The notes under the pieces: generated by a model
What the model saw: the letters and a program-made list of their open reading frames with translations, nothing else
Told to the model about the DNA's origin: nothing
Databases searched by the model: none
Position numbers and translations under genes: made by a program
Shown: piece by piece, positions 36,252-43,710 of the stretch
Numbering within the stretch: position 1 is the stretch's first letter
Layout of the letters: each line of letters begins with the position of its first letter
Assembly (NCBI RefSeq): GCF_036906915.1
Contig: NZ_JBAKHX010000019.1
Span: 1-64,000 of the forward strand
Length of the DNA stretch: 64,000 nt
Reading direction: 5' to 3'
Source of the DNA: Phytohabitans sp036906915
Lineage (GTDB): Bacteria; Actinomycetota; Actinomycetes; Mycobacteriales; Micromonosporaceae

Positions 36252-37517
36252 TCAGGCGGCCAGGACCGGCTCGGGCCGGGGCTCGGGATCGGGGACCGGG
36301 CTGCCGTGCTGGCGCCCGAGCGAGGGGTCGGCGGCGCCCGTGTGGGCGTATCGGGCCATCAGGTACCAGTTGGTGACCGCCAGCGTCAGCAGCAGTGCGG
36401 TGAAGCCGAGGAAGGAAGCGAGCATCGTCCCGCCGCTTACCGGGCTGACCGCGTCGGACGTCTTCAGCAGCCCGTAGACGACCCACGGCTGCCTGCCGAC
36501 CTCGCGGAACAGCCAGCCGAAGATCGCCGCGACGAACGGCAGGGGCACGGCGAACAGCAGTATGTAGAGCGGCGCCCGCAGCCGGATGATCCAGTCACGG
36601 AAGAAGAGCGGGAGCAGGAAGACCACGAGGCCCAGCAGGTTGCCAATTATGATCATGAAGCCGAGGGGGGCGCCGATCCACTCCGGTGGCAGGTAGTCGG
36701 CGGGGCTTCCGCCGAGCCTGGCGGCGAAGTCGGTCGCGGCGGCCATCTTGTCGTATTCGTCGCCAAACTTGGTGGGCTGGATCGCGCCGAGGTAACCGAA
36801 CTGGGCGAATCCGAAGCCGGTAACCATGACGGTGCCGATGCTGGCCGTGACCACGCCGATCCGCAGCGACTTGCGGAACAGCCCGTAGTCGGCGGTGCGC
36901 CGGATGAGGTGCCAGGCGCTGATGCCCGCGACCAGGAAGCCGCCGACTGTCAGTGCGGCGAAGGTCACGTGGCCGAAGGCCATGCCGAACGACTGGTTGC
37001 GCAGCAGAGCGCCGAAGTCGGTCAGGTGCGCGATGCCGTCTCGCATCTCGTAGCCGACGGGGTGCTGGAGGAACGAGTTGGCCACCATCACCCAGAACGC
37101 CGAGGCGTATGCCGTGATGGCGACGCCCCAGAGCAGCGCCAGGTGCACGCCGCGCCGCAGCCGATGCCACCCGAAGATCCACATGCCGAGGAACGTGGAC
37201 TCCAGGAAGAACGCGACCAACGTCTCCATCGCCAGTGGGGCGCCGAAGACGTTGCCGGCGTAATGCGAGAGGCCGCTCCAATTCAGCCCGAACTGGAACT
37301 CCATGACCAGCCCGGTGGCGATGCCCAGCACGTAGTTGATCAGGTAGAGGGTCCCCCAGAAGCGGGTGAGGCGCTCGTAGACCGGCTTTTTGGTGATCAT
37401 CCAGGCGGTCTGGAGGTAGACCAGCACGGTGACGAGGCCCAGTGTCACGAGCACGAAAAGGAAGTGGATCGAGGTCGTCGTGGCGAACTGGAGTCGTGCG
37501 AGGAGTAGCGGGTCCAC
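36252..37517 (-). CDS. cydA: Cytochrome bd oxidase subunit I
   Basis: 421 aa heme-bearing subunit with about nine membrane segments. Visible hallmarks are RLQFATTTSIHFLFV with the heme-ligand His near residue 18, the EFQFGLNW segment, and GWLFREVGRQPW at about residue 318. The quinol-binding Q-loop is of the short type common in actinobacteria. GTG 37517. It heads cydABDC; the region before it holds an extended palindrome and a BlaI-like operator, so it appears to be under BlaI/M56 control. Confidence 0.95.
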   Translation of the reverse strand: MDPLLLARLQFATTTSIHFLFVLVTLGLVTVLVYLQTAWMITKKPVYERLTRFWGTLYLINYVLGIATGLVMEFQFGLNWSGLSHYAGNVFGAPLAMETLVAFFLESTFLGMWIFGWHRLRRGVHLALLWGVAITAYASAFWVMVANSFLQHPVGYEMRDGIAHLTDFGALLRNQSFGMAFGHVTFAALTVGGFLVAGISAWHLIRRTADYGLFRKSLRIGVVTASIGTVMVTGFGFAQFGYLGAIQPTKFGDEYDKMAAATDFAARLGGSPADYLPPEWIGAPLGFMIIIGNLLGLVVFLLPLFFRDWIIRLRAPLYILLFAVPLPFVAAIFGWLFREVGRQPWVVYGLLKTSDAVSPVSGGTMLASFLGFTALLLTLAVTNWYLMARYAHTGAADPSLGRQHGSPVPDPEPRPEPVLAA

Positions 37518-37535
37518 AGGTCGGCCCCTCTCGGT

Positions 37536-37563
37536 GTAGCTAGCCTACGCGTAGCCTAGCTAC
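37536..37563. promoter_or_regulatory. 28-bp near-perfect palindrome upstream of cydA
   Basis: Outer arms GTAGCTAG and CTAGCTAC enclose the exact palindrome CTACGCGTAG, with one mismatched pair (C/C) between them. It begins 19 bp upstream of the cydA start, where a -10 element or transcript start would be expected. The CTAC/GTAG half-sites resemble those of the BlaI-like site 8 bp away, so it could be a second repressor site, or bind another redox regulator such as Rex. Confidence 0.7.
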
Positions 37564-37570
37564 ATATTAA

Positions 37571-37591
37571 CCTACGACAACCTGTAGTAGG
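37571..37591. promoter_or_regulatory. BlaI/MecI-type operator before cydA
   Basis: Core TACGACAACCTGTAGTA within imperfect 9-bp arms (one mismatch) resembles the TACTACA/TGTAGTA operators of BlaI/MecI/CopY repressors. A TTGTCG on the minus strand inside it, followed 16 bp later by TAGGCT, could be the cydA promoter. The site before the blaI-like gene (38880-38897) matches it at about 15 of 21 positions by hand alignment. Confidence 0.65.
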
Positions 37592-37605
37592 CTAACCCCA
37601 GGAGG

Positions 37606-38499
37606 TCAGCTGAGGAACAGCGACACCGGCAGCGCCACCAGCGTCAGGGTCACGGCGAGCGCCAACGCACCCCGCACCCGCGGCGGCCGTCCGGTCGTGA
37701 GCAGCCGGCGCACCCGCGCGTCCAACTCCGTATCCGCGATACCCAGCGCCCCAGCGGGCGTGACCCGCGACGGCGCGGTCGCGAAGCGCAGCAGCGCCGC
37801 CGCCAGCGGCCCGTCGGCGTGCAGCTGCCGCGCCTTGTCGTCGGCGCGCATCTCGACCAGCAGCGACACCCGCTCTCGGGCCGCCTCGACCCAACCGGCC
37901 CACGGCAGCGCCCGGCACAACGCGGTGAACGGCAGCAGCACCAGATCGTGCCGCTCGTCGGCGTGCGCCCGCTCGTGGCTCAGCACCGCCGCGAGCTGCG
38001 CCCTGTCGAGCAGGCTCAGGGTGCCGGCGCTGACCACGACCTGCGGGCGCATACCCGGCAGGCAGTAGGCCGCGGCGCTCGGGTGATCGAGCACCAGCGC
38101 CCCGGGCGCGGCAGGGTCGTCGCGCCCCACCAGGTTGAGCAGCTCGCGGTGCCGGCGCTGCACCCGGATCGCGCGAATCCCGCAGGTCACCGTCGTGCCC
38201 AGCAGCACCGCCGCCACGCCGAGGGCGGCCACGACCTGCAGGGCGTGCACGAGACCGAACCCCGGCGCGAGGTCGCCCCGGACCAGCCGGCCCAGCGCGG
38301 TGCTCACGTTCGTGCCGTACGGCGCCAGGCCGAGCGCCAGCGGCAGCCCGATCGCCGACAGGCCCAGCGCGAGGCCCAGCGCCTGCCAGCAGACGATCGC
38401 GACCCGGGGAGCCTGATAGGTCCAGGTGGAGCGGGTCAGCACCTGCACGGTGAGGTAGCACGCCATGACCGCGCCAGCGAAATGAGCCGCGTACACCAT
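37606..38499 (-). CDS. M56 family (BlaR1-like) membrane metallopeptidase
   Basis: 297 aa with about four membrane segments and a gluzincin motif HERAH (HExxH) in VLSHERAHADERHD (about residue 175), with EMRADD downstream as a likely third zinc ligand. It lacks the extracellular penicillin-binding domain of true BlaR1, so the signal it senses is not evident. It begins 5 bp after the BlaI-type repressor gene, the usual repressor/protease pairing in which M56 activity leads to loss of the repressor. It is followed by cydABDC. Confidence 0.88.
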   Translation of the reverse strand: MVYAAHFAGAVMACYLTVQVLTRSTWTYQAPRVAIVCWQALGLALGLSAIGLPLALGLAPYGTNVSTALGRLVRGDLAPGFGLVHALQVVAALGVAAVLLGTTVTCGIRAIRVQRRHRELLNLVGRDDPAAPGALVLDHPSAAAYCLPGMRPQVVVSAGTLSLLDRAQLAAVLSHERAHADERHDLVLLPFTALCRALPWAGWVEAARERVSLLVEMRADDKARQLHADGPLAAALLRFATAPSRVTPAGALGIADTELDARVRRLLTTGRPPRVRGALALAVTLTLVALPVSLFLS

Positions 38500-38504
38500 G
38501 GCGG

Positions 38505-38867
38505 TCAGCTTTTCCCGTCCGCGGCTTCCTCAGCCAACGCCGCCCGCAGCACGTCGGCCTCGGTGCCGCTGACCGAGCGGGCGAACCGGACCAGCGCCGC
38601 GTCGCGCGAGCCGGCCAGGTCGAGGGCGTCGAGCATGAGCTGCGCGATGTATGCCTCGCGGCTGGCCGCCGGCCGGTAGCTCCAGGCGCGGCCCGCGCGT
38701 TCGCGCTCGACCATGCCCTTGCCGGCGAGGCGGTCGAGCACCGTCATGACGGTTGTGTACGCCAGCTCGCGGTCGTGCAAAGACTCCGCCACCTCGCGGA
38801 CGGTCAACGGCGTGCGCCGATCCCACAGCACGTCCATCACAGCACGTTCGAGCTCACCCAGGCGCAT
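38505..38867 (-). CDS. BlaI/MecI/CopY-family repressor
   Basis: 120 aa with the BlaI winged-helix domain (MRLGELERAVMDVLWD, then LTVREVAESL and YTTVMTVLDRLAGKGMVERE) and a short helical dimerisation region. ATG 38867 is the family-typical start; a longer frame to 38909 would read through the putative operator. Proteins of this class repress their own operon until cleaved or displaced. The matching sites at 38880-38897 and 37571-37591 suggest it controls itself, the M56 gene and cydABDC. Confidence 0.9.
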   Translation of the reverse strand: MRLGELERAVMDVLWDRRTPLTVREVAESLHDRELAYTTVMTVLDRLAGKGMVERERAGRAWSYRPAASREAYIAQLMLDALDLAGSRDAALVRFARSVSGTEADVLRAALAEEAADGKS

Positions 38868-38879
38868 CACAACATCGAT

Positions 38880-38897
38880 GCTACCGGTCGTAGTAGC
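38880..38897. promoter_or_regulatory. BlaI-type operator before the repressor gene
   Basis: Read on the minus strand the site is TACTACGACCGGTAGCA flanked by GC, with GCTAC/GTAGC arms, 13 bp upstream of the repressor start. It aligns with the cydA site as CTAC-N-AC-N-ACC-N-GTAG-N-A. The position favours autorepression. Confidence 0.62.
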
Positions 38898-38961
38898 TCT
38901 CGCGCCCACCTAGCCGCCCGCGCATTCCAACTCGGACAGCCGCCACCGTGATCCGGGCTGA

Positions 38962-39786
38962 TCAGGTGCCCTTGGGGTGCCAGACCGTCTTGGTTTCGAG
39001 GAATGCGGTCATGCGGCCCAGGCCCGGGTCGGCGGTCCAGTCGACCGGCTCCGCGGGCGGGCGGACGACGCGCTTGAGGTTGTCGGCCGCGGCTTCCTCC
39101 AGCGACCGCGCCAGGTCGGCACCGGGCACCCCGGTGAGGTCGACCGCGTTGACGTCCATGTGCGCCGCGAGCCACGGCCCGGTTTCGGCGACCCGACCGG
39201 TCAGGATGTTGACCACGCCGCCGGGCAGGTCGGACGTGGCGAGCACCTCGGCGAGCGTGACCGCCGGCAGCGGCCGACCCTCCGAGGCGAGCACCACCAC
39301 CGTGTTGCCGGTCACGATGGCGGGCGCCACGACGCTGACCAGGCCCAGCAGGGGTGACTCTGGCGGCGCGACGACGCCGACGACACCGGTGGGCTCGGGC
39401 GCGGAGAGGTTGAAGTAGGGGCCGGCGACCGGGTTCGCGCTGCCGTACACCTGGGCGATCTTGTCGGACCAGCCCGCGTACCAGACCCAGCGGTCGATCG
39501 CCGCGTCGACGTCGGCGGGTACCTCGCCCAGCCCGATGAACTGGTCGCGGCGGCCTTCCAGCATCTCGGCGACCCGGTAGAGGATCTGCCCCCGGTTGTA
39601 CGCGGTGGCGCCCGACCAGCCCTTCACGGCCGCGCGGGCGGCGAGCACCGCGTCTCGGACGTCTTTGCGGGATGCCAGCGCCACGTTGGAGTCCTGCACG
39701 AGATACGACCGTCCCGACTCGCTGCGCGGGAACTTCCCGCCGACGTACAGCTTGTAGGTCTTCCGGACCGCCAACCGGTCAGACAT
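38962..39786 (-). CDS. Half-length aldehyde dehydrogenase-like protein
   Basis: 274 aa, alignable with the N-terminal (NAD-binding) part of aldehyde dehydrogenases: LYVGGKFPRSESGRSY, the GVVGVVAPPESPLLGLVSVVAPAIVTGNTVVV block in place of the usual PWNFP region, and LPGGVVNILTG. The polypeptide ends without the catalytic-cysteine segment or the C-terminal catalytic domain. It overlaps the full-length dehydrogenase gene by 8 nt. The conserved reading frame and codon bias argue against a decaying gene; it may be a structural or regulatory partner of the full-length enzyme. Confidence 0.8.
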   Translation of the reverse strand: MSDRLAVRKTYKLYVGGKFPRSESGRSYLVQDSNVALASRKDVRDAVLAARAAVKGWSGATAYNRGQILYRVAEMLEGRRDQFIGLGEVPADVDAAIDRWVWYAGWSDKIAQVYGSANPVAGPYFNLSAPEPTGVVGVVAPPESPLLGLVSVVAPAIVTGNTVVVLASEGRPLPAVTLAEVLATSDLPGGVVNILTGRVAETGPWLAAHMDVNAVDLTGVPGADLARSLEEAAADNLKRVVRPPAEPVDWTADPGLGRMTAFLETKTVWHPKGT

Positions 39787-41203
39787 CGAGGTACGCCTCC
39801 AGCCCGTGCCGGCCACCCTCGCGGCCGTAGCCCGACTCCTTGTACCCGCCGAACGGCGCGGTCGGGTCGAACTTGTTGAACGTGTTGGCCCACACCACGC
39901 CGGCGCGCAGCCGGTCTGCCGTCCACAGGATGCGCGAGCCCTTGTCGGTCCAGACCCCGGCAGACAGCCCGTACGGCGTGTTGTTGGCCTTTTCGACGGC
40001 CTCGGCGGGCGTGCGGAAGGTGAGCACCGACAGCACCGGCCCGAAGATCTCCTCGCGGGCGATCCGGTGCGCCTGGGTGACGCCCGTGAAGATCGTGGGG
40101 GCGAACCAGAAGCCCCGCTCGGGCAGCTCGCACGGCGGCGACCACCGCGCGGCGCCTTCTTCGGCGCCGATCTCCGAGAAGGTGCGGATGCGGTCGAGCT
40201 GGGCGGCCGAGTTGATGGCGCCGATGTCCGTGTTCTTGTCGAGCGGGTCACCGACGCGCAGCAGCGCCATCCGCCGCTTCAGCGACTCCAGCACCTCGTC
40301 GTAGACCGACTCCTGCACGAGCAGGCGGGAGCCGGCGCAGCACACGTGGCCCTGGTTGAAGAAGATGCCGTTGACGATGCCCTCGACCGCCTGGTCGATC
40401 GGCGCGTCGTCGAAGACGATGTTGGCTGCCTTGCCGCCCAGTTCGAGCGTGAGCTTCTTGCGAGAGCCGGCGACGGCGCGGGCGATGGCCCGGCCCACGT
40501 CGGTCGAGCCGGTGAACGCCACCTTGTCGACCTCGGGGTGCGACACGAGCGCGTGCCCGGTCTCGCCGGCGCCGGTGACGATGTTGACCACGCCCGGAGG
40601 CAGGTCGGCCTCCTGGCAGATCTCTGCGAAGAGCAGCGCGGTCAGCGGGGTGGTCTCGGCGGGCTTGAGGACCACGGTGTTGCCGCAGGCCAGCGCAGGT
40701 GCGATCTTCCACGCGAGCATGAGCAGCGGGAAGTTCCACGGGATGACCTGGCCGGCGACGCCGAGGGGGCGCGGCGACGGGCCGAACCCGGCGTACGACA
40801 GCTTGTCGGCCCAGCCGGCGTAGTAGAAGAAATGCGCCGCCACCAGCGGGACGTCGACGTCGCGCGACTCGCGGATCGGCTTGCCGTTGTCGAGCGACTC
40901 CAGCACCGCCAGCTCGCGCGAGCGCTCCTGGATGATCCGGGCGATCCGGTAGAGGTACTTGGCCCGCTCGCGGCCAGAGGTCCGCGACCAGATCCGCTCG
41001 TACGCCGTCCGCGCGGCGCGCACAGCGCTGTCGACCTCGGCCTCGGTGGCCCAGGCGACCTCGGCGAGCACCTCTTCGGACGCCGGGTTGACGGTCTTGT
41101 TCCGTACCTCGCCGTCGACCCACTCCCCGCCGACGAACAGGCCGTACGACGGTTTGATGTCCACAATCGAGCGGGATTCGGGCGCCGGAGCGTATTCGAA
41201 CAT
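39779..41203 (-). CDS. Aldehyde dehydrogenase
   Basis: 474 aa NAD(P)-dependent aldehyde dehydrogenase with all hallmarks: VIPWNFPLLMLAWKIAPALACGN split around residues 152-175, FTGSTDVG, catalytic Glu in LELGGKAANIV (about 250) and catalytic Cys in FNQGHVCCAGSR (about 285). It lies 3 bp after deoC, so the likely physiological substrate is acetaldehyde from deoxyribose-5-phosphate cleavage, converted to acetate; this is inferred from context. Translationally coupled to a half-length paralogue. Confidence 0.92.
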   Translation of the reverse strand: MFEYAPAPESRSIVDIKPSYGLFVGGEWVDGEVRNKTVNPASEEVLAEVAWATEAEVDSAVRAARTAYERIWSRTSGRERAKYLYRIARIIQERSRELAVLESLDNGKPIRESRDVDVPLVAAHFFYYAGWADKLSYAGFGPSPRPLGVAGQVIPWNFPLLMLAWKIAPALACGNTVVLKPAETTPLTALLFAEICQEADLPPGVVNIVTGAGETGHALVSHPEVDKVAFTGSTDVGRAIARAVAGSRKKLTLELGGKAANIVFDDAPIDQAVEGIVNGIFFNQGHVCCAGSRLLVQESVYDEVLESLKRRMALLRVGDPLDKNTDIGAINSAAQLDRIRTFSEIGAEEGAARWSPPCELPERGFWFAPTIFTGVTQAHRIAREEIFGPVLSVLTFRTPAEAVEKANNTPYGLSAGVWTDKGSRILWTADRLRAGVVWANTFNKFDPTAPFGGYKESGYGREGGRHGLEAYLDV

Positions 41204-41206
41204 GGT

Positions 41207-42157
41207 TCAGTCCACCGTGAAGTAGTCCGGGCCGGAGTAGTGCCCGGTCCTGAGCTTGGTGCGCTGCATCAGCAGGTCGTTGAGCAGCGTCGAGGCGCCG
41301 AAGCGGAACCAGTCCGGGTCGAGCCAGTCCGCGCCGGCGGTCTCGTTGACCACGACGAGGTACTTGATCGCGTCTTTGGTGGTGCGGATGCCGCCCGCCG
41401 GCTTGACGCCGACCTGCCGACCGGTCGCGGCCCGGAAGTCGCGCACCGCCTCCAGCATCACGAGCGTCACCGGCAGCGTGGCGGCCACCGGGACCTTGCC
41501 GGTGGAGGTCTTGATGAAGTCGCCGCCGGCCAGCATGGCGAGCCACGAGGCGCGCCGCACGTTGTCGTACGTCGCGAGCTCGCCGGTCTCCAGGATCACC
41601 TTGAGGTGCGCGTCGCCGCAGGCCTCCTTGACGGCCACGATCTCTTCGTGCACCTCGGCGTACCGGCCGGAGAGGAAGGCGCCCCGGCTGATCACCATGT
41701 CGATCTCGTCAGCACCGGCCGCGACCGCCGCCCTGGTGTCGGCGATCTTGACGTCGAGCGGGGCCTGGCCGGACGGGAAGGCGGTGGCGACGCTGGCCAG
41801 GTGGACGCCGGAGCTGGCCAGCTCCGGCGCCGCTACGGGCACCATCGACGGGTACACGCACACCGCCGCGACCGCGGGCGTCGAGGGGTCGGCCGGATCG
41901 GGGCGGCGTGCCTTGGCGCACAGCGCCCGCACCTTGCCGGGGGTGTCGGCACCCTCCAGCGTGGTGAGGTCGACCATCCGGATGGCGAGGTCGATGGCCC
42001 ACGCCTTGGCGGTCGTCTTGATCGAACGCGTGCCCAGCATCGCGGCGCGCTGCTCGGCGCCGACCTGGTCGACACCGGGCAATCCGTGCAGGAATGTGCG
42101 TAACGCCGCGTCTGACCGCCCGATGTCGGCGAACGCCGAGGTAGCTGTCGCCGTCAT
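41207..42157 (-). CDS. deoC: Deoxyribose-phosphate aldolase
   Basis: 316 aa class I aldolase splitting 2-deoxyribose-5-phosphate to acetaldehyde and glyceraldehyde-3-phosphate. The Schiff-base lysine is in DFIKTSTGK (about residue 210) and the second active-site lysine in VGVKPAGGIR (about 243); EIDMVISRG is also conserved. This is the long DeoC form. ATG 42157 gives the family-like start; an ATG six codons upstream is possible. It leads an operon with two aldehyde dehydrogenase genes. Confidence 0.93.
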   Translation of the reverse strand: MTATATSAFADIGRSDAALRTFLHGLPGVDQVGAEQRAAMLGTRSIKTTAKAWAIDLAIRMVDLTTLEGADTPGKVRALCAKARRPDPADPSTPAVAAVCVYPSMVPVAAPELASSGVHLASVATAFPSGQAPLDVKIADTRAAVAAGADEIDMVISRGAFLSGRYAEVHEEIVAVKEACGDAHLKVILETGELATYDNVRRASWLAMLAGGDFIKTSTGKVPVAATLPVTLVMLEAVRDFRAATGRQVGVKPAGGIRTTKDAIKYLVVVNETAGADWLDPDWFRFGASTLLNDLLMQRTKLRTGHYSGPDYFTVD

Positions 42158-42306
42158 ACCCGCGAGTCTAGACATCGTAATTCTGGCCCGCCCTGCGCGC
42201 GGGCGGCTCGCGCGCCTGGAAAGCCGCCCTGTAGACGCCGGTCACTCCGGTCGCTCCGGTCCTTGCGCTTGGCGGCGTCTGCGGACGGCGGCGCGCTCGC
42301 AACCGG

Positions 42307-42312
42307 TAGGTT
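42307..42312 (+). promoter_or_regulatory. -10 element for a leaderless upp transcript
   Basis: TAGGTT fits the TANNNT actinobacterial -10 consensus and lies exactly 7 nt before the GTG of upp, the spacing expected when transcription starts at the first base of the start codon. No ribosome-binding site precedes that GTG, which agrees with leaderless translation. Confidence 0.5.
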
Positions 42313-42319
42313 GACGGCC

Positions 42320-42952
42320 GTGGACGTACTCGTGGTTGATCATCCCCTTGCCCAGTCGCGGCTGACCGCGATGCGCGATGCCCGCACCGATTCGGCGGCG
42401 TTCCGCGCCGCGCTGCACGAACTCACGACCATGCTGGTGTACGAGGCCACCCGCACCACCGCGGTCGAGCACTACCAGATCGACACGCCCGTAGCGCCCA
42501 CCGAGGGCACCCGGCTGGCCAACCCGCCACTGCTGGTGCCCGTGCTGCGTGCCGGCCTGGGCATGGCCGACTCGGCGCTCGCCCTGCTGCCGGAGTCGTC
42601 CATGGGCTTCGTCGGGCTGGCTCGCGACGAGCACACGTTCGAGCCGCGGGCGTACATGGAGTCGCTGCCCGTCGACCTCACGAACCTGCCCGTGCTGGTG
42701 CTGGACCCGATGCTTGCCACGGGCGGCTCGCTGGAGCACTGCTGCCGGTTGCTCACCGAGCGCGGCGCGACCGACATCACGGTCCTGTGCGTCCTCGCGG
42801 CGCCCGCCGGTATCGAGCGGCTGGAACGATCCGGTCTGCCGTTGCGCCTGGTGACGGCCGCGATCGACGAGAGCCTCAACGACAAGGCGTTCATCGTGCC
42901 CGGCCTCGGCGACGCCGGCGACCGCCAGTTCGGCGGCATGCCGCGCTTCTAG
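42320..42952 (+). CDS. upp: Uracil phosphoribosyltransferase
   Basis: 210 aa enzyme making UMP from uracil and PRPP. The PRPP-binding loop LDPMLATGGS is at about residues 130-139, and VPVLRAGLGM and the C-terminal PGLGDAGDRQFG uracil-binding segment are clear. GTG 42320 appears leaderless. It recycles uracil released by the cdd/deoA route encoded at 16-18 kb and sits divergent from deoC. Confidence 0.95.
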   Translation: MDVLVVDHPLAQSRLTAMRDARTDSAAFRAALHELTTMLVYEATRTTAVEHYQIDTPVAPTEGTRLANPPLLVPVLRAGLGMADSALALLPESSMGFVGLARDEHTFEPRAYMESLPVDLTNLPVLVLDPMLATGGSLEHCCRLLTERGATDITVLCVLAAPAGIERLERSGLPLRLVTAAIDESLNDKAFIVPGLGDAGDRQFGGMPRF

Positions 42953-43023
42953 ATCTCGGTATAGGACCAGCTCAGCGCGCGCTTTAATGCACAGGATGCC
43001 GCGAGCGATTACCGTTCCAGGCC

Positions 43024-43704
43024 ATGACCACCGTTGCGCTGCCCGAAGAGCTCCTCCTGCTTGCCTACGACGACGTGTCCGGCAAGGCGGTTGGCTCGCG
43101 CATCGGGCTTGATCTGGGCATGGCCGCCGCTGTGCTGGTGGAGCTCGCGCTCGCCGGCAAGGTGGCGTACTCCGACGGAATGATCGTGGTTACCGACGAC
43201 ACGCCGACCGGCGAGCCGATCGCCGACGACGTGCTGCGGCGGATGGCGGAAGACGCGCCGCACACGCCCGCGTCCTGGGTACAGCGGCTCCGGCACGGCC
43301 TGCGCGACCGGGTGCTCGCCGACCTGTGCTCCCGCGGCGTGATCCGGGATGTGGACGAGACCGCGCTGGGCTTCATCCACGTGCACCGCTACCCGACCGT
43401 GGATGGCAGCGTCGAGGTCGACATCCGCGCCCGGCTCACCAAGGCGCTCGGCGGCGGCGAGCCCCCGGACGAGCGGACGGCGGCGTTGGCCACGCTGGTT
43501 GCGGCGGTGCGCATGGAGCCGGCGCTCGGCCTGACCGGTGACGAGCTGCGCGAGGCGCACAACCAGCTCGAGAAGGTCGGCGGCATCGCCGGGTTCACCG
43601 GCGAGGTGAGCCTGGAGGAGTCCACGATCCGCCCATCGGTCGCCCTCGTGATCGCGACCCTGGCCCGAGCCATCCACGCTGCCCTGGGCGCCCCCCGCCC
43701 GTAA
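43024..43704 (+). CDS. GPP34 (GOLPH3/Vps74-like) family protein
   Basis: 226 aa. The opening LPEELLLLAYDDVSGK and the middle SRIGLDLGMAAAVLVELALAGKV match the GPP34 fold known from eukaryotic GOLPH3, a phosphatidylinositol-4-phosphate-binding Golgi protein. Many actinomycetes carry several GPP34 proteins of unknown role, presumably peripheral membrane proteins. No signal peptide or membrane segment. It stands alone between upp and the convergent phosphohexomutase gene, with 6 bp between stops. Confidence 0.88.
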   Translation: MTTVALPEELLLLAYDDVSGKAVGSRIGLDLGMAAAVLVELALAGKVAYSDGMIVVTDDTPTGEPIADDVLRRMAEDAPHTPASWVQRLRHGLRDRVLADLCSRGVIRDVDETALGFIHVHRYPTVDGSVEVDIRARLTKALGGGEPPDERTAALATLVAAVRMEPALGLTGDELREAHNQLEKVGGIAGFTGEVSLEESTIRPSVALVIATLARAIHAALGAPRP

Positions 43705-43710
43705 CCCGTG

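Noticed and set aside
37606..38909. Beta-lactam resistance locus (BlaR1/BlaI)
   Set aside because: The M56 protein lacks the penicillin-sensor domain and no beta-lactamase or penicillin-binding protein gene is adjacent; cydABDC is the neighbour instead.
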